From assembly GCF_001637325.1 (NCBI RefSeq), contig NZ_LRXL01000026.1, positions 868,001 to 932,000 on the forward strand: a stretch of DNA of 64,000 bases. The letters run 5' to 3'. Shown here in pieces: positions 26,657 through 37,262 of this stretch. Under the pieces are notes generated by a model that did not search any database, was not told the origin of the DNA, and was given only the letters and a program-made list of their open reading frames with translations. The stretch is from Cochleicola gelatinilyticus. Lineage in GTDB: Bacteria > Bacteroidota > Bacteroidia > Flavobacteriales > Flavobacteriaceae. Positions within the stretch are counted from its first letter, which is position 1, and each line of letters starts with the position of its first letter. The position numbers and the translations under genes were made by a program.

Positions 26657-26763
26657 AATATACTGATTTACAGTATAAAAGTATGTAATAGATATGTTTA
26701 TATCAACCGTGAATCCACCCAAATTTATAGGGGATTTTTCCTGTAAACCAAGAGGATTTTCTA

Positions 26764-27612
26764 TTATTTTTTTAAAAATGATGTAGTGATACCAATAACT
26801 TCATCCAGTTTTGTGGGGAGTTTTGAAGATTTCCAAGGGTGAGAAGCTCCAAAGACATGATCACCATTCTCAATAACTTTTAAAGTGCTGTGTTTGTTCC
26901 AACTTTGTAAAAGCTTTCCTTCTTTAAGATTTACTGTGTGATCATCATCTCCATGTAAAATTAAATAGGGTATTGTTAGACTTGATACTGCTCTTTTAAT
27001 AGTAAGTCGATCTTCATTCTCTTTAAAATTTTTATAAAATTGAAAATAATGTGGCATTTGCTGTTGTGTGCGGCTATTCTCTACATAAATAACTCCACTA
27101 TCCTCCCATTGTTTAAAAGCTTCAGTTCCTTCTTTAAAATGTGATTTAAAATTTGATACCCCTGCCCAAGTGATTACTTTTCTAATTCGAGCATCTTCCT
27201 CTGCTTTAATTAGTACAATGCCACCAGCTCGACTGTGACCAATTAATGAGATTTTGGTTACATCTGCCTCTTGAGCGTAAAGCGTAGAGCTTGTTACTTT
27301 ATTAATAACACGATCCAGATCATCTAGTTCTGTTGTAAAATTATTATTTGCAAATGCGTCAAGATCTGAAAAATCTAGAGGTTGTTCTACGGTTGTTCCA
27401 TTGTGAGAAAAGTTAAATTTCAGAAAAAAGAAACCTTCATTTGCAAATGTTTTAGCCATTAGATCCCAAGCACCCCAATCTTTAAGTCCTTTATAACCGT
27501 GGCAGAAAATAATAACAGGCTTAGGACTTTTAGATTTTTTATAATAACAGTCGTATAGTATGGGTTTTTTATTTTTGTCGTTGTGTAGAATTTGGTTCGT
27601 TTCGATATTCAT
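26764..27612 (-). CDS. Alpha/beta hydrolase family protein
   Basis: A 282-residue hydrolase. It has the oxyanion HG motif in IIFCHGYKGLKDWGAW, the nucleophile elbow GHSRAGG (serine in SLIGHSRAGGIVL), an acid region in LILHGDDDHTVN and a late catalytic His in GDHVFGASH. The layout resembles dipeptidyl-peptidase or dienelactone-hydrolase relatives. No signal peptide is seen, so it is cytosolic. It is the last gene of a minus-strand pair, overlapping the AddB-like gene by 1 bp. The substrate is unknown. Confidence 0.8.
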   Translation of the reverse strand: MNIETNQILHNDKNKKPILYDCYYKKSKSPKPVIIFCHGYKGLKDWGAWDLMAKTFANEGFFFLKFNFSHNGTTVEQPLDFSDLDAFANNNFTTELDDLDRVINKVTSSTLYAQEADVTKISLIGHSRAGGIVLIKAEEDARIRKVITWAGVSNFKSHFKEGTEAFKQWEDSGVIYVENSRTQQQMPHYFQFYKNFKENEDRLTIKRAVSSLTIPYLILHGDDDHTVNLKEGKLLQSWNKHSTLKVIENGDHVFGASHPWKSSKLPTKLDEVIGITTSFLKK

Positions 27613-30335
27613 TAGGTTATTTCTTTTTCAATAAATGGAATTGTGGAATCACAAATTTCGAGAATTAGTTTTTTTGCTTCAAAAGTAAAGAGCTCTAGTG
27701 TTTCAGCTGTAATTGCTGAAGTCCCAGATTTAGATACCGATTTGTCTATAAATTTGAGAAAGCCACTGTTCAGGTTTTTAAAAGATATTATTCCAGCTTC
27801 CATTGCGGTTATTCCTTGAGCCTCGTATATCATATATGCATATGTTAATACCTGAAAAGCCTTACTGTATTTATAGTCTGAAATTAGTGATTCCCATTCA
27901 GAAATCTTTAAATCTGTATCTTGTACTGCTCCGGTTTTATAATCTATAATACGTAATTGGTCATTATATCGGTCAATTCTATCAATTTTACCCCGAATAT
28001 GAGTTGGAAAAGGAAGTTCAGATATAATAATAGGCACGCGAAATTCTTGTTCAACACTAATTAATTCGATAGTGTTTCCAGCATTAATTTGCGCGCTATC
28101 TGAATCGATCATATTTGTCACATACCGTTTGGCAACTTCGAAGATGATAAGGTTTTTCCCTGTATTAAAATTCCCTCCTGGAAATGTTTTTTCAAATTGA
28201 GACTGAACTTCATTAGTTGCTTTTTTCCTTATTTCCTTTAATGAATCTCTGGTAAAATTCGAACCTTCTAAAGGCTTATATAAGTTTTCAAGTGCATCAT
28301 GAACTATAGTTCCCATAGTATTTGCAGCAATTGTTTCCTCTACTTCTTCAATTTCACTAAGTCTTATTATTTTCTGAAAATAAAAGTCAATAGGATTACG
28401 GATATACGATGTAAGGGCGGAAGGAGAAAATCCCTTTTCAGCAATTTCCTGCAAGCGATTCATAACCCCAGTTGTTTTTTCAATTGTTTTAGGTGTTCGT
28501 TGTTCTATTTTAATTTCTGGAGTAACTAACTTATGATGTAGCGAATGATTTTCATGTTTATTAATTTCTAGTTGCAACAAAAAACGACTTTTTTCCCCAG
28601 TATTTAATCCATCTGAAAAGGTGTTATATAACAGCTTTATATTTTTAGACCGATGTAATATGTGATAGAAATGGTACGTATAAATAGCATCTTTTTCGGT
28701 GTATTTAGGTAGGTTGAAAGCTACTTTTAAATCGTATGTAATAAAAGAGGCATTCGATTTTCCAGAAGGAAGAATTCCTTCATTTACAGATGTCATTATA
28801 ACCCTTTCAAAGTCAAGTACACGAGTTTCGAGAACCCCCATAACTTGTAGTCCATCGTAAGCATCTCCCGCATAATCAAGTGTCGTAGTTGCTATTAGTT
28901 CTCTAAACAAAGAATGTATTGTACGAATTGTTTTTAAATGTGAAAATTTATTATCAAGCGCTTCAATTTTTTTGAAAACTGTATAGAGTTGATAAGCGAT
29001 TACTTTTTTAAGTGGTTCTTTCTCATACAGTGATTTTAGTTGAAGAAGCAAGAAACTACATATATTTAATGCTGTATTGCTTCGGTCATTCCATACACCA
29101 AATAATTTTGACACCATCATTTTATCCTCTTTACCACAAATTTGTAGAAGTAATTCTTCGGATATGTGAGTGGTATTCTCAGCATTTATTTCTTTAAGAA
29201 TTTTATTGCCATTTTTCAACAGTAATTTTGCTGTTGGATGATTAAGAAGTGCTAATACATCTTTATAATACCATACACCGGTCTCTAGACTATGAAGCTT
29301 CAAGAGCATTTCAAAGAATGTGGTTAATGGAAAGTTTTTTATAGGCACTCCCATGGTAATGTTTACATTCGACACATTAGAAGGGAAAGAGTCAAGTAAA
29401 GGTTCTAGGAGGGTTTCATCTGCGAGAACTATAGCAGTTTTGCAAAGTTCTTCTGAAGTTAATTCTGAAAGTAATTTTCCTACATATTTTGCTTGACCAA
29501 TATTTTTTTGAACACCAATAAGTTCAATGTCTTTATTTTTTTTGAAATTATTTGGGAACGACGGCAGATCGTTTTTTTTATAATAATTCCACGTCTGAAG
29601 GTATTCTCGAACAAATAATGAGGCGCCATGTTTAGTATCATTATAAAGATACGCATCAGCATCCCAATAAACTTCTGTATTACCTGCTTCTAGTAATTTC
29701 TGAATGATCTGTTGCTCCGCATTATTTAATGCATTAAAACCGATAAAAATATGTTTACTAGAAAGGCTTTTGTTAATGTATTGGTCTACTTTCTCAGCTG
29801 CTTTTCTGTAGACAAGCCCTTGGTACCCTATTTTTTCTTTTAATAGAAGTAATTGAAGGTTCTCATATACATCTGGAAGATTTTCCCAAAAGGTTAAATA
29901 ACTAGTTATGAGTTGGGTTTTTTCATTTTGAACACCCCATCGTTCTAAAGTTTTGATACTTGTTAAATAATTGAAAAAAGAATCCGTTTCAACTAGATGT
30001 CGGTCTATTTCATTAAAATCATTAAGAAGTGTTGTAGCCCAAGACGCGTAAGTTTCAAAATCGTCTTTATTTGTTATTGATGTTGTGGCTTGATATGATT
30101 CAAAACTTTTAAACATTAATTCGGTCGTATCAATGATCGATAGGTCTGATAATGTTTCTATAAATTCTTCAATACTAAGAATTTTTGGAGCAAAAAAAGT
30201 CTTTGATGCATTTTGTCGCAGGTGGTGTTTTAGAAAACCCCCGGCACGCTTACTAGGTAGAATTAAAATAAGAGAACTTAGATCGGAATGTTTTAATTGA
30301 ATCTTTGCTAATGTCTCTTCAAGGAATGTTTGCAT
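27612..30335 (-). CDS. PD-(D/E)XK nuclease family protein (AddB-like)
   Basis: A 907-residue protein. The N-terminus is the inactivated helicase-like part typical of AddB (LILPSKRAGGFLKHHL). The C-terminal RecB-type nuclease domain (about residues 630-870) carries the active-site motif RIIDYKTGAVQDTD. There is no Walker A lysine, consistent with the AddB subunit. Together with the AddA-like gene at 33136 it likely processes double-strand breaks for RecA loading. Sequence divergence from Bacillus AddB is high. It overlaps the downstream hydrolase gene by 1 bp and is separated from ompA by a terminator. Confidence 0.8.
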   Translation of the reverse strand: MQTFLEETLAKIQLKHSDLSSLILILPSKRAGGFLKHHLRQNASKTFFAPKILSIEEFIETLSDLSIIDTTELMFKSFESYQATTSITNKDDFETYASWATTLLNDFNEIDRHLVETDSFFNYLTSIKTLERWGVQNEKTQLITSYLTFWENLPDVYENLQLLLLKEKIGYQGLVYRKAAEKVDQYINKSLSSKHIFIGFNALNNAEQQIIQKLLEAGNTEVYWDADAYLYNDTKHGASLFVREYLQTWNYYKKNDLPSFPNNFKKNKDIELIGVQKNIGQAKYVGKLLSELTSEELCKTAIVLADETLLEPLLDSFPSNVSNVNITMGVPIKNFPLTTFFEMLLKLHSLETGVWYYKDVLALLNHPTAKLLLKNGNKILKEINAENTTHISEELLLQICGKEDKMMVSKLFGVWNDRSNTALNICSFLLLQLKSLYEKEPLKKVIAYQLYTVFKKIEALDNKFSHLKTIRTIHSLFRELIATTTLDYAGDAYDGLQVMGVLETRVLDFERVIMTSVNEGILPSGKSNASFITYDLKVAFNLPKYTEKDAIYTYHFYHILHRSKNIKLLYNTFSDGLNTGEKSRFLLQLEINKHENHSLHHKLVTPEIKIEQRTPKTIEKTTGVMNRLQEIAEKGFSPSALTSYIRNPIDFYFQKIIRLSEIEEVEETIAANTMGTIVHDALENLYKPLEGSNFTRDSLKEIRKKATNEVQSQFEKTFPGGNFNTGKNLIIFEVAKRYVTNMIDSDSAQINAGNTIELISVEQEFRVPIIISELPFPTHIRGKIDRIDRYNDQLRIIDYKTGAVQDTDLKISEWESLISDYKYSKAFQVLTYAYMIYEAQGITAMEAGIISFKNLNSGFLKFIDKSVSKSGTSAITAETLELFTFEAKKLILEICDSTIPFIEKEIT

Positions 30336-30347
30336 TTCATAAAAATA

Positions 30348-30379
30348 AGAAACGCCCCCGATATCTCGGAGGCGTTTCT
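30348..30379 (-). terminator. Terminator after ompA
   Basis: A GC-rich stem (AGAAACGCC/GGCGTTTCT arms around a short centre) is followed in the minus direction by TTATTTTTATG. It lies 21 bp after the ompA stop and just before the AddB-like start. Confidence 0.85.
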
Positions 30380-30400
30380 ATTATTTATTTAGCGTGATGC

Positions 30401-31789
30401 TTATTTCTTAAGAGAAATCTCTACACGTCTGTTTTGTTGTCTTCCAGCAGCAGTTTTGTTATCTGCAATTGGTCGAGACTCACCATATCCTTCAGAAGTT
30501 AATCTGTTAGCAGGAATGTTGATAGTAGTTAAGTAAGTCATAACTGAAGCTGCTCTTTCTTTAGAAAGTTTCAAGTTATATGAATCACTACCTCTGCTAT
30601 CTGTGTGACCTTCAACATGGAAGTTTGCGTTTGGATATTCTTTCATGATATCAGCGATACTCTGAAGAGCAGAGTAAGATTCTTGACGAATAGTTGCTTT
30701 ATCGTAATCGAATAAAATTGTTTTAGAATATTGGTTCAATTGCTTGATAATCTCTGTAGTTACTTCAGGACAACCTTGGTTAGCAACAGTTCCAGGAACA
30801 TCTGGACATCTGTCATCTTTGTCAAGTACACCATCACCATCTCTATCTAATTGAGGACATCCATTATTAGAAGCAGGACCTGCTTCGTTAGGACATTCGT
30901 CATCAGCATCAGTAATTCCATCACCGTCAGTATCAGGACATCCATTCATTGAAGCTAAACCAGCAACAGTAGGACATGCATCTTGTGGATCAGCAATACC
31001 ATCACCGTCAGTATCAGCACAACCGTTAAATTCAGCTAAACCAGGAGTGTTAGGACATGCATCGTTTCTATCTTCGATACCATCACCATCAGAATCTGGG
31101 CAACCGTTGAATTCTGGAAGACCAGGAGTTTCAGGACATTCATCATCTTGATCGTAGATTCCGTCACCGTCAGTATCTTTTCCACCAAACTTAAATGCTA
31201 CACCTGCAGAATGTTGGAAATGCTCTATACCATAAGTATCTTCAAAAGCATACTTATATTTAGATTGTGCAGTTAATGCTATGTTTTCAGCAACCCAGAT
31301 TTTTAATCCAACTTGACCATTAGCAGTACCAAATCCGATGTCATCTACCCAAGTATAACCACCACCGATTCCAATAGATGGATCAAACCATCCTCCAGGA
31401 CCGAAAAGTAAATCTCTAAAACTATAGTTGATCTCACCATCTACACCGTAGTAGCTAAGATCATCTGCTGGTATATCACCAATTTTATCAATTCTGTTGA
31501 TAGTACCAACAGCGTTGAATGTAAATCCACCACCAATATATCTACCTATTGCCAATTTTGACACAGAAGGTAAAATGTTCCAGTGATCGTCTACATTGTA
31601 AAATTCTTCAAAAAGTTCTCCTCGCATGGGATTTGATGCCTGTTGACCATCCTCAAGCCCAACGGGGAAAAGGTCAACAGCGTTTACACCAACCTCGATT
31701 AGCCAAGGGTTGTTTTCGTCTTGTGCATTTGCTACGCCAACTCCAATAATTAAGAGGGCAGCAACTAAAATACTGTTAAGATGTTTCAT
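30401..31789 (-). CDS. OmpA family outer-membrane protein with thrombospondin type 3 repeats
   Basis: A 462-residue protein with a cleavable signal ([18 protein letters not shown]). Residues 22-200 are a beta-barrel-like domain. Residues 205-335 hold five calcium-binding repeats of the form DTDGDGI-D--D-CP, each about 24 residues. The C-terminal OmpA domain binds peptidoglycan ([14 protein letters not shown], then ENRRVEIS-like QQNRRVEI). It probably links outer membrane and cell wall, as OprF does. A clear promoter lies upstream and a strong terminator downstream, so it is a separate unit inside the addA-kbl region. Confidence 0.93.
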   Translation of the reverse strand: MKHLNSILVAALLIIGVGVANAQDENNPWLIEVGVNAVDLFPVGLEDGQQASNPMRGELFEEFYNVDDHWNILPSVSKLAIGRYIGGGFTFNAVGTINRIDKIGDIPADDLSYYGVDGEINYSFRDLLFGPGGWFDPSIGIGGGYTWVDDIGFGTANGQVGLKIWVAENIALTAQSKYKYAFEDTYGIEHFQHSAGVAFKFGGKDTDGDGIYDQDDECPETPGLPEFNGCPDSDGDGIEDRNDACPNTPGLAEFNGCADTDGDGIADPQDACPTVAGLASMNGCPDTDGDGITDADDECPNEAGPASNNGCPQLDRDGDGVLDKDDRCPDVPGTVANQGCPEVTTEIIKQLNQYSKTILFDYDKATIRQESYSALQSIADIMKEYPNANFHVEGHTDSRGSDSYNLKLSKERAASVMTYLTTINIPANRLTSEGYGESRPIADNKTAAGRQQNRRVEISLKK

Positions 31790-31823
31790 ATTCGATTGTT
31801 TAATTTTTAAGTGTTAATTAGAG

Positions 31824-31855
31824 CAAAAGTAAGTTGTTAAAACTAATTAACAAAA
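31824..31855 (-). promoter_or_regulatory. ompA promoter, Bacteroidota type
   Basis: On the minus strand TTTTG (complement of 31851-31855) and TACTTTTG (complement of 31824-31831) are 19 bp apart. That is a perfect match to the TTTG-N19-TAnnTTTG promoter of the Bacteroidota housekeeping sigma factor. It lies about 35 bp before the ompA start. Confidence 0.8.
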
Positions 31856-31917
31856 GCAAATCTATTAAATTTTTCACAAATAGACAGCGAACGCCCTATA
31901 AATAATGAGTCTTGGAT

Positions 31918-33111
31918 TTATATAACCTCTAATTCTTTGCCAACTTTAACAAATGCAGCAATCGCTTTGTCGAGATGTTTTTGTGTGTGAGCCGCTGACA
32001 GTTGCACCCTTATTCTTGCTTTTTCTTTAGGAACTACTGGGTAGAAAAAACCAATAACATAAATGCCTTCTTTTAATAATTTATCTGCCATGTTTTGAGA
32101 CAATTGAGCGTCGTACAACATTACTGGGACGATCGCAGAATCACCATCAATAATGTCGAATCCAGCATCTTTCATTCCTTTTTTGAAATAAGCTGTATTT
32201 TCAGCTAAGGTGTCTCGTAGTGATGTATCGTTAGATAACATTTCAAAAACTTTTATCGAAGCTCCTACAATTGCTGGTGCCAATGAATTTGAAAATAAAT
32301 AAGGTCTGGATCTTTGTCTAAGGAGATCAATGATTTCTTTTTTTCCTGTTGTATATCCCCCCATTGCACCACCAAGGGCCTTTCCTAACGTTCCAGTAAT
32401 AATATCAATTCTCCCCATTACTCCCTTTTCTTCGAGCGTCCCACGTCCAGTGGCTCCTATAAATCCGGTTGCATGACACTCATCGATCATGACCATGGCA
32501 TCATATTTATCAGCAAGATCACAAATTTTATCTAGTGGGGCTACTAGACCATCCATAGAAAACACACCATCTGTCACAATTATCTTATGCCTTGCGCCAG
32601 CTTCATTCGCTGCCTTTAATTGTTTTTCAAGATCTTCCATATTGCTATTCTCGTATCGATAGCGGGCTGCTTTACATAAGCGAACTCCATCAATGATAGA
32701 GGCATGGTTCAAAGAGTCGGAAATAATAGCATCTTCTTTTCCTAATAAAGGCTCAAAAACACCTCCATTCGCATCGAATGCAGCAGCGTATAAAATAGTG
32801 TCTTCCGTTTCATAGAAATCGGCGATTTTTTGTTCTAATTCTTTATGAATATCCTGCGTTCCGCAAATAAAACGTACCGATGACATACCAAAACCATGCG
32901 TATCCATAGCATCTTTTGCTGCTTGAATTACTTCTGGGTTCGAGGATAGACCTAAATAATTATTAGCGCAAAAGTTTATTACTTCTTCCCCGGTAGAAAT
33001 TTTTATAACAGCATCCTGTGGTGATGTAATGATACGTTCCCGTTTATAAAGTCCGTTATCTTTTATTTCTTGAATTTCCTTTTGAAGGTGTTCTTTTATT
33101 TTTCCGTACAT
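31918..33111 (-). CDS. kbl: Glycine C-acetyltransferase (2-amino-3-ketobutyrate CoA ligase)
   Basis: A 397-residue PLP enzyme of the alpha-oxoamine synthase family that cleaves 2-amino-3-oxobutyrate with CoA to glycine and acetyl-CoA in threonine breakdown. The PLP lysine is in [27 protein letters not shown] carries the conserved Asp/His pair, and [12 protein letters not shown] is typical near the N-terminus. Related enzymes (serine palmitoyltransferase, BioF) are less likely given the close match in length and in [10 protein letters not shown]. It lies 24 bp downstream of the AddA-like gene and probably shares its transcript. Confidence 0.92.
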   Translation of the reverse strand: MYGKIKEHLQKEIQEIKDNGLYKRERIITSPQDAVIKISTGEEVINFCANNYLGLSSNPEVIQAAKDAMDTHGFGMSSVRFICGTQDIHKELEQKIADFYETEDTILYAAAFDANGGVFEPLLGKEDAIISDSLNHASIIDGVRLCKAARYRYENSNMEDLEKQLKAANEAGARHKIIVTDGVFSMDGLVAPLDKICDLADKYDAMVMIDECHATGFIGATGRGTLEEKGVMGRIDIITGTLGKALGGAMGGYTTGKKEIIDLLRQRSRPYLFSNSLAPAIVGASIKVFEMLSNDTSLRDTLAENTAYFKKGMKDAGFDIIDGDSAIVPVMLYDAQLSQNMADKLLKEGIYVIGFFYPVVPKEKARIRVQLSAAHTQKHLDKAIAAFVKVGKELEVI

Positions 33112-33135
33112 AGTTCGAGTTTTAACGGTTCAAAG

Positions 33136-36100
33136 TTAAAATTTATTTATCGTAATTTCCTGTGCGTTCGCATAGATTAGTATTTTTTCTTTTACTTTAA
33201 ATCCCATGTCACGCAAAGCGATCGCATATCCGTTGAGTTGTTCTTCATGATGATAGGTAGGAACTCCAGTTTTGTAATCTATAATGCGAACCGAAGTGTT
33301 ACTATCAATGTTTAATCGATCTGGGCGAACTACAAAGCCTTCCGAAGTAATAATATCCCATTCGTTTCTAATTATGTCGGTTGTATTAAAAACATCTTGT
33401 AATTCTGGGTGTGAAACAATACGCTTAACAGTTTTCTCTAGGGCGTTAAATTCATCGAGAGGAATCACATTTCGAATCGAAAGCCCGCTTAAAACTGGCT
33501 CGACCTCTTGGACATACTTAATTTCTGCCATGGTATCATGCAGTAGATTACCAACAGAAATAGCCTCTTCAGCTTCAGTTTCCCAAAGAGTTGCATCGGT
33601 AGTTATTATACTTAAATTGTGTTCAGATGGGGAAGTAGATACATATATAGGTAAAATTGGTTCAGCTTCAGTAATGGTTTTAACAGGTATTTTTAAGTCT
33701 TTTTTTCCGAAGCTATATAGTAGTTGTGTTTCATTCCATAAGTTGCGGTTTTTCAAAAATTCAGAAAAAAACTGACTGTATTTTGTAGGGCCATCATCTC
33801 TTATTGCGGAAGGCGTTTCAGAAAAAATATACAATCGCTCTACGGCTCTCGTAAGGGTAACGTAGAGTAAATTTAGATTGTCTAACGCTAACGTATTACG
33901 TAAATCATGATATAATTCGGTTCCCTTAGACCCAAAGGTTTCGATGTCTTTATTAAAATTTAATTGTACTTCTTTAAAGTTTGTTTCTTCATGTTCGAAA
34001 GGAAACCAAATCTTTTCGCGTTTAGCGTCGTATATATTAATGTCGGCATACGGAAATATCACTGCAGGAAATTCTAACCCTTTTGCTTTATGGATGGTCA
34101 TGACCTGTACTGCATTTGTTCCTTCTCCTGCTGGAAAAGAGGCACTGTCTTTCTTTTGCTCCCAATAGGTTAAAAATCCAGTTTTATCAGCTTGAGGTTG
34201 CTGTTGAAAGTCGTATACAAAATCCATAAAACCAAAGAGATAAGCATCTGCATTTTTCTCTAAGGCACACTGTCTAATGGTATACTCGAAACTTTGATAC
34301 AGCGAAACAGAAGCAAGATAATGGAAATCGATATCTATGTTATATTTTAAAAGTAGTGACTGTGAGTCTTCTATCGATTGACTTAAAAACCGTTTAAAGA
34401 AAGTATGCTGTGGTTCTTCGATCTGAAATTTTTTATGAAGAAAATCTAGGATGCGTATTTTTACCTCCTCGTGTTCGGGAAATAGCGTGAGTGTTAATAT
34501 ATCTACAAGAAAAAGAATAACTTCTGAATACTGAAGCAGTAACGTTTCTTGAGAAATAACGGGAATCCCCTGCTCCATAAGAAAAGAGCTTAGCGTAATC
34601 CCATCTTTCTTTGCACGTGTTAAAATACAGATGTCGCTGTATTGAAATGTATCATTTTTTAATACTTGTATCGCTTCAAGTACTGCGGCACAGTAACTGG
34701 TATCTTTTTCCTCTTTCGCTGTATTTTCTATAAATTGAATTTCTACATACCCATTTTTCTTTGCATTGCTTTTTTGTTCATTACCAATTTTATATAATGA
34801 TTCGTGAATAGGATTTCCAAAAAAATTAGAAACATACCTAAAGAAAGCATTATTGAAATCGATAATTTCGTGCGTACTTCTATAATTAGTGTCTAGATTT
34901 AAAACAGCCGGAAGGGTAGAAAAAGGAGACACTCCGCCGTAAAGTGAGATAAATTGTTCTGGCAACCCTCCTCGCCAACGGTAAATAGACTGCTTTGCAT
35001 CACCTACCAATAACAAAGAACCAGTGTTCCCATCACCATCGAGTTGCGAAAGTGCATTGTCGACAAGCGGAATTAAATTTTCCCATTGTAATTTCGAGGT
35101 GTCTTGAAATTCATCTATAAAAAAATGTTGGTATTTTTCACCCAATCGCTCATAAATAAAAGGAGCTGGTTGATCTTTTATCTCATTATAAATTAAGGTG
35201 TTAAATTCTGAAATAGGAATAATATTTTTTTCCTCTTTAATGCCCTCCATTTCCTGACGCACTAGGTTAATTACAGATAACGGAATAAGGTTTTTTAAGA
35301 CATTTAGATTAAATTTTATTTTTAAGATATTTTGTTTTGTTGAAAGGAACTTTTCTTCAAAAAGAGGTGAAAGTTCATCAATAATAGCGGCGTTTTCTGG
35401 ATTGCTTTTTAATAATCGCCCAGGATACATTGGTTTTATCCTCATATTATTTTGCCAAGCAAGATCAAAATTAACATTGAAATTTTTTTCTGAAAGGGAT
35501 GTCAAATATTTTGAAAAGTACCCTCCACTAAAATCACTGGGACTTATTCCTCTAGTTTCAATTAACTGAAGCAGTTCTGAAGCTTCATTTGAAATAGTTT
35601 CAGAATAAATTTTTATTTGATCGAGTAGGTGTTTTTTCAAAAGAACAAAATCTTTTAAAGAGCGTTGTTTTAAAGCTAGTACCTTCGGAAGATCGTTTTC
35701 ATTAAGCAATATTTTTGAAGCAGAGACAATATCTTTAGCGATATCCCACGAGCGGTCTTCGTCTGTTTTATCCAAAGCAAAATCTAGCAATACTTGCGTT
35801 ATTTCTAGATCTTCTCCAGCGCGACTAATAAGTTTATCCACAGCTTCTTCTAACAGTTGTTTTGTGTCTAGAGTGACTTCAAAATTTCCGTCTAATTTAA
35901 GGTCTCTCGCAAAAGTTCGTATAAGCTGATGATTAAACCGGTCGATGGTCTCTACACTAAAACTTGCATAATGATGTAATAAATGTTGCAACGTTCTTTT
36001 AGAGCGATTGTGAATTTCTGGTAGTGTAAGTTGTAATTCTTCAGCGATGAAACCCATCATATCTGAAGGAGTATCGAGAGCACTTTCTTCAGAAAAAGCA

Positions 36101-36291
36101 ACTAGGTTTGAAACGATTCGTTCTTTCATTTCGGCAACTGCTTTATTAGTAAAGGTAATTGCCAATAAATTTTTATACGTTCCAGCTTTTTCTGAGCGCA
36201 ATAAAAGAAGTAGATATTTTTTTACAAGGGTAAAGGTTTTACCACTTCCAGCAGAGGCGTTGTAAATTGTAAAAGGAGTGGGTGAATTCAA
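33136..36291 (-). CDS. UvrD-type helicase-nuclease (AddA-like)
   Basis: A 1051-residue superfamily I helicase fused to a RecB-like nuclease. Walker A is NASAGSGKTFTLVKKY near residue 12. Motif Ia is LAITFTNKAVAEM, motif II region is FIDEFQDTSKLQW, motif III is GDAKQSIYRWRGG, and motif V/VI are MTIHKAKGLEFPAV and YVTLTRAVERL. The C-terminal nuclease shows RIIDYKTGVPTY. It works with the AddB-like protein in double-strand-break resection. The start codon appears to be TTG at 36291: the Walker A motif follows within 20 residues and no nearby ATG is in frame. Confidence 0.88.
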   Translation of the reverse strand: MNSPTPFTIYNASAGSGKTFTLVKKYLLLLLRSEKAGTYKNLLAITFTNKAVAEMKERIVSNLVAFSEESALDTPSDMMGFIAEELQLTLPEIHNRSKRTLQHLLHHYASFSVETIDRFNHQLIRTFARDLKLDGNFEVTLDTKQLLEEAVDKLISRAGEDLEITQVLLDFALDKTDEDRSWDIAKDIVSASKILLNENDLPKVLALKQRSLKDFVLLKKHLLDQIKIYSETISNEASELLQLIETRGISPSDFSGGYFSKYLTSLSEKNFNVNFDLAWQNNMRIKPMYPGRLLKSNPENAAIIDELSPLFEEKFLSTKQNILKIKFNLNVLKNLIPLSVINLVRQEMEGIKEEKNIIPISEFNTLIYNEIKDQPAPFIYERLGEKYQHFFIDEFQDTSKLQWENLIPLVDNALSQLDGDGNTGSLLLVGDAKQSIYRWRGGLPEQFISLYGGVSPFSTLPAVLNLDTNYRSTHEIIDFNNAFFRYVSNFFGNPIHESLYKIGNEQKSNAKKNGYVEIQFIENTAKEEKDTSYCAAVLEAIQVLKNDTFQYSDICILTRAKKDGITLSSFLMEQGIPVISQETLLLQYSEVILFLVDILTLTLFPEHEEVKIRILDFLHKKFQIEEPQHTFFKRFLSQSIEDSQSLLLKYNIDIDFHYLASVSLYQSFEYTIRQCALEKNADAYLFGFMDFVYDFQQQPQADKTGFLTYWEQKKDSASFPAGEGTNAVQVMTIHKAKGLEFPAVIFPYADINIYDAKREKIWFPFEHEETNFKEVQLNFNKDIETFGSKGTELYHDLRNTLALDNLNLLYVTLTRAVERLYIFSETPSAIRDDGPTKYSQFFSEFLKNRNLWNETQLLYSFGKKDLKIPVKTITEAEPILPIYVSTSPSEHNLSIITTDATLWETEAEEAISVGNLLHDTMAEIKYVQEVEPVLSGLSIRNVIPLDEFNALEKTVKRIVSHPELQDVFNTTDIIRNEWDIITSEGFVVRPDRLNIDSNTSVRIIDYKTGVPTYHHEEQLNGYAIALRDMGFKVKEKILIYANAQEITINKF

Positions 36292-36411
36292 TGGACTTGA
36301 TTTTTTACTAAATTAAGTAAAAGAAGGAATTGAGAAGAGCATTATTAGATTTATCTATAGAAACATAAAAATCTTATAAATTCTATAACAGTTTTTAGAT
36401 GGTTAAAGCTG

Positions 36412-36419
36412 TATTTTTG
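36412..36419 (+). promoter_or_regulatory. Possible sod promoter -7 box
   Basis: TATTTTTG fits the TAnnTTTG consensus and sits 38 bp before the sod start. The -33 element is not clear. Confidence 0.4.
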
Positions 36420-36457
36420 AGGTAGATAAAATATATACTAACTAAAAACGAAAACAT

Positions 36458-37066
36458 ATGTCATTTGAATTGCCAAAATTACCGTATGCTCATGATGCAT
36501 TGGAGCCACATATAGATGAAAAAACCATGAAAATTCACCATGGGAAGCATCATCAAGGATATACCGATAAATTAAACGCTGCTATAGAAGGCACCGATAA
36601 CGAAGGAAAAACCATTGAGAACATTCTTTCTAATCTTGATATGAAAAATAAGGCCGTTCGTAATAACGGAGGTGGATTTTATAATCATAGTCTTTTCTGG
36701 GAAGTAATGTCCCCAAATGGAGGTGGAAAACCGTCTGGCGAACTGGAAACTGCAATTAATAGTGCCTATGGAAGTTTCGAAGATTTTAAAGAAAAATTTT
36801 CAGAAGCTGCTAAAGGTCAATTTGGTTCTGGATGGGCTTGGTTGTGTGTACATAAAGGTGGAAAAGTAGAAGTTTGTTCTACACCAAATCAAGATAACCC
36901 TTTAATGCCCGATGTGGGTTGTGGCGGAACGCCAATTTTAGGATTAGATGTTTGGGAACATGCCTACTATTTAAAATATCAAAATAAACGCCCAGATTAT
37001 GTTGGGGCTTTCTTTAAAGTAATTAATTGGGAGGAAGTTGCAACCCGATATGCGCAAAATAAATAA
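36458..37066 (+). CDS. Superoxide dismutase, Fe/Mn family
   Basis: A 202-residue enzyme converting superoxide to oxygen and hydrogen peroxide. Metal ligands are visible: His in [10 protein letters not shown], His in [11 protein letters not shown], and Asp/His in [14 protein letters not shown]. The second shell contains GSGWAWL. Fe and Mn forms cannot be reliably separated by eye. There is no signal peptide, so it is cytosolic. A promoter-like box lies upstream and a terminator downstream, so it is monocistronic. Confidence 0.95.
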   Translation: MSFELPKLPYAHDALEPHIDEKTMKIHHGKHHQGYTDKLNAAIEGTDNEGKTIENILSNLDMKNKAVRNNGGGFYNHSLFWEVMSPNGGGKPSGELETAINSAYGSFEDFKEKFSEAAKGQFGSGWAWLCVHKGGKVEVCSTPNQDNPLMPDVGCGGTPILGLDVWEHAYYLKYQNKRPDYVGAFFKVINWEEVATRYAQNK

Positions 37067-37088
37067 ACATTAACTGTATTATTTTACT

Positions 37089-37123
37089 AGCCTGTATGTC
37101 TATTTGATATGCAGGCTTTTTTA
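37089..37123 (+). terminator. Terminator after superoxide dismutase
   Basis: AGCCTG (37089-37094) pairs with CAGGCT (37112-37117), with additional weaker pairing inside, and is followed by a T-run 22 bp after the stop. Confidence 0.75.
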
Positions 37124-37174
37124 TTAATAAATATGAAAAGATACTTTAAGAGAAAAACTAGAAACTATTACGCA

Positions 37175-37250
37175 TAAAAAAAGGTAAACGAGAGTTCACC
37201 TTTTTTTGCCCCAAATCTACCATGAACTTAACCTACTTATGCTATGGTAT
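37175..37250 (-). ncRNA. Small-RNA-like element, copy 1
   Basis: On the minus strand a perfect -7 box TATATTTG (complement of 37255-37262) is followed 5 bp later by a TACCAT...ATGGTA hairpin (complement of 37249-37218). Then come GATTTGGGGC and a terminator hairpin (stem GGTGAAC/GTTTACC, complement of 37200-37183) ending in a T-run. A second copy sits about 433 bp to the right with identical spacing. No shared reading frame exists between copies, so RNA is more likely than a peptide. The hairpin may also terminate plus-strand transcription. Confidence 0.5.
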
Positions 37251-37262
37251 AATTCAAATATA

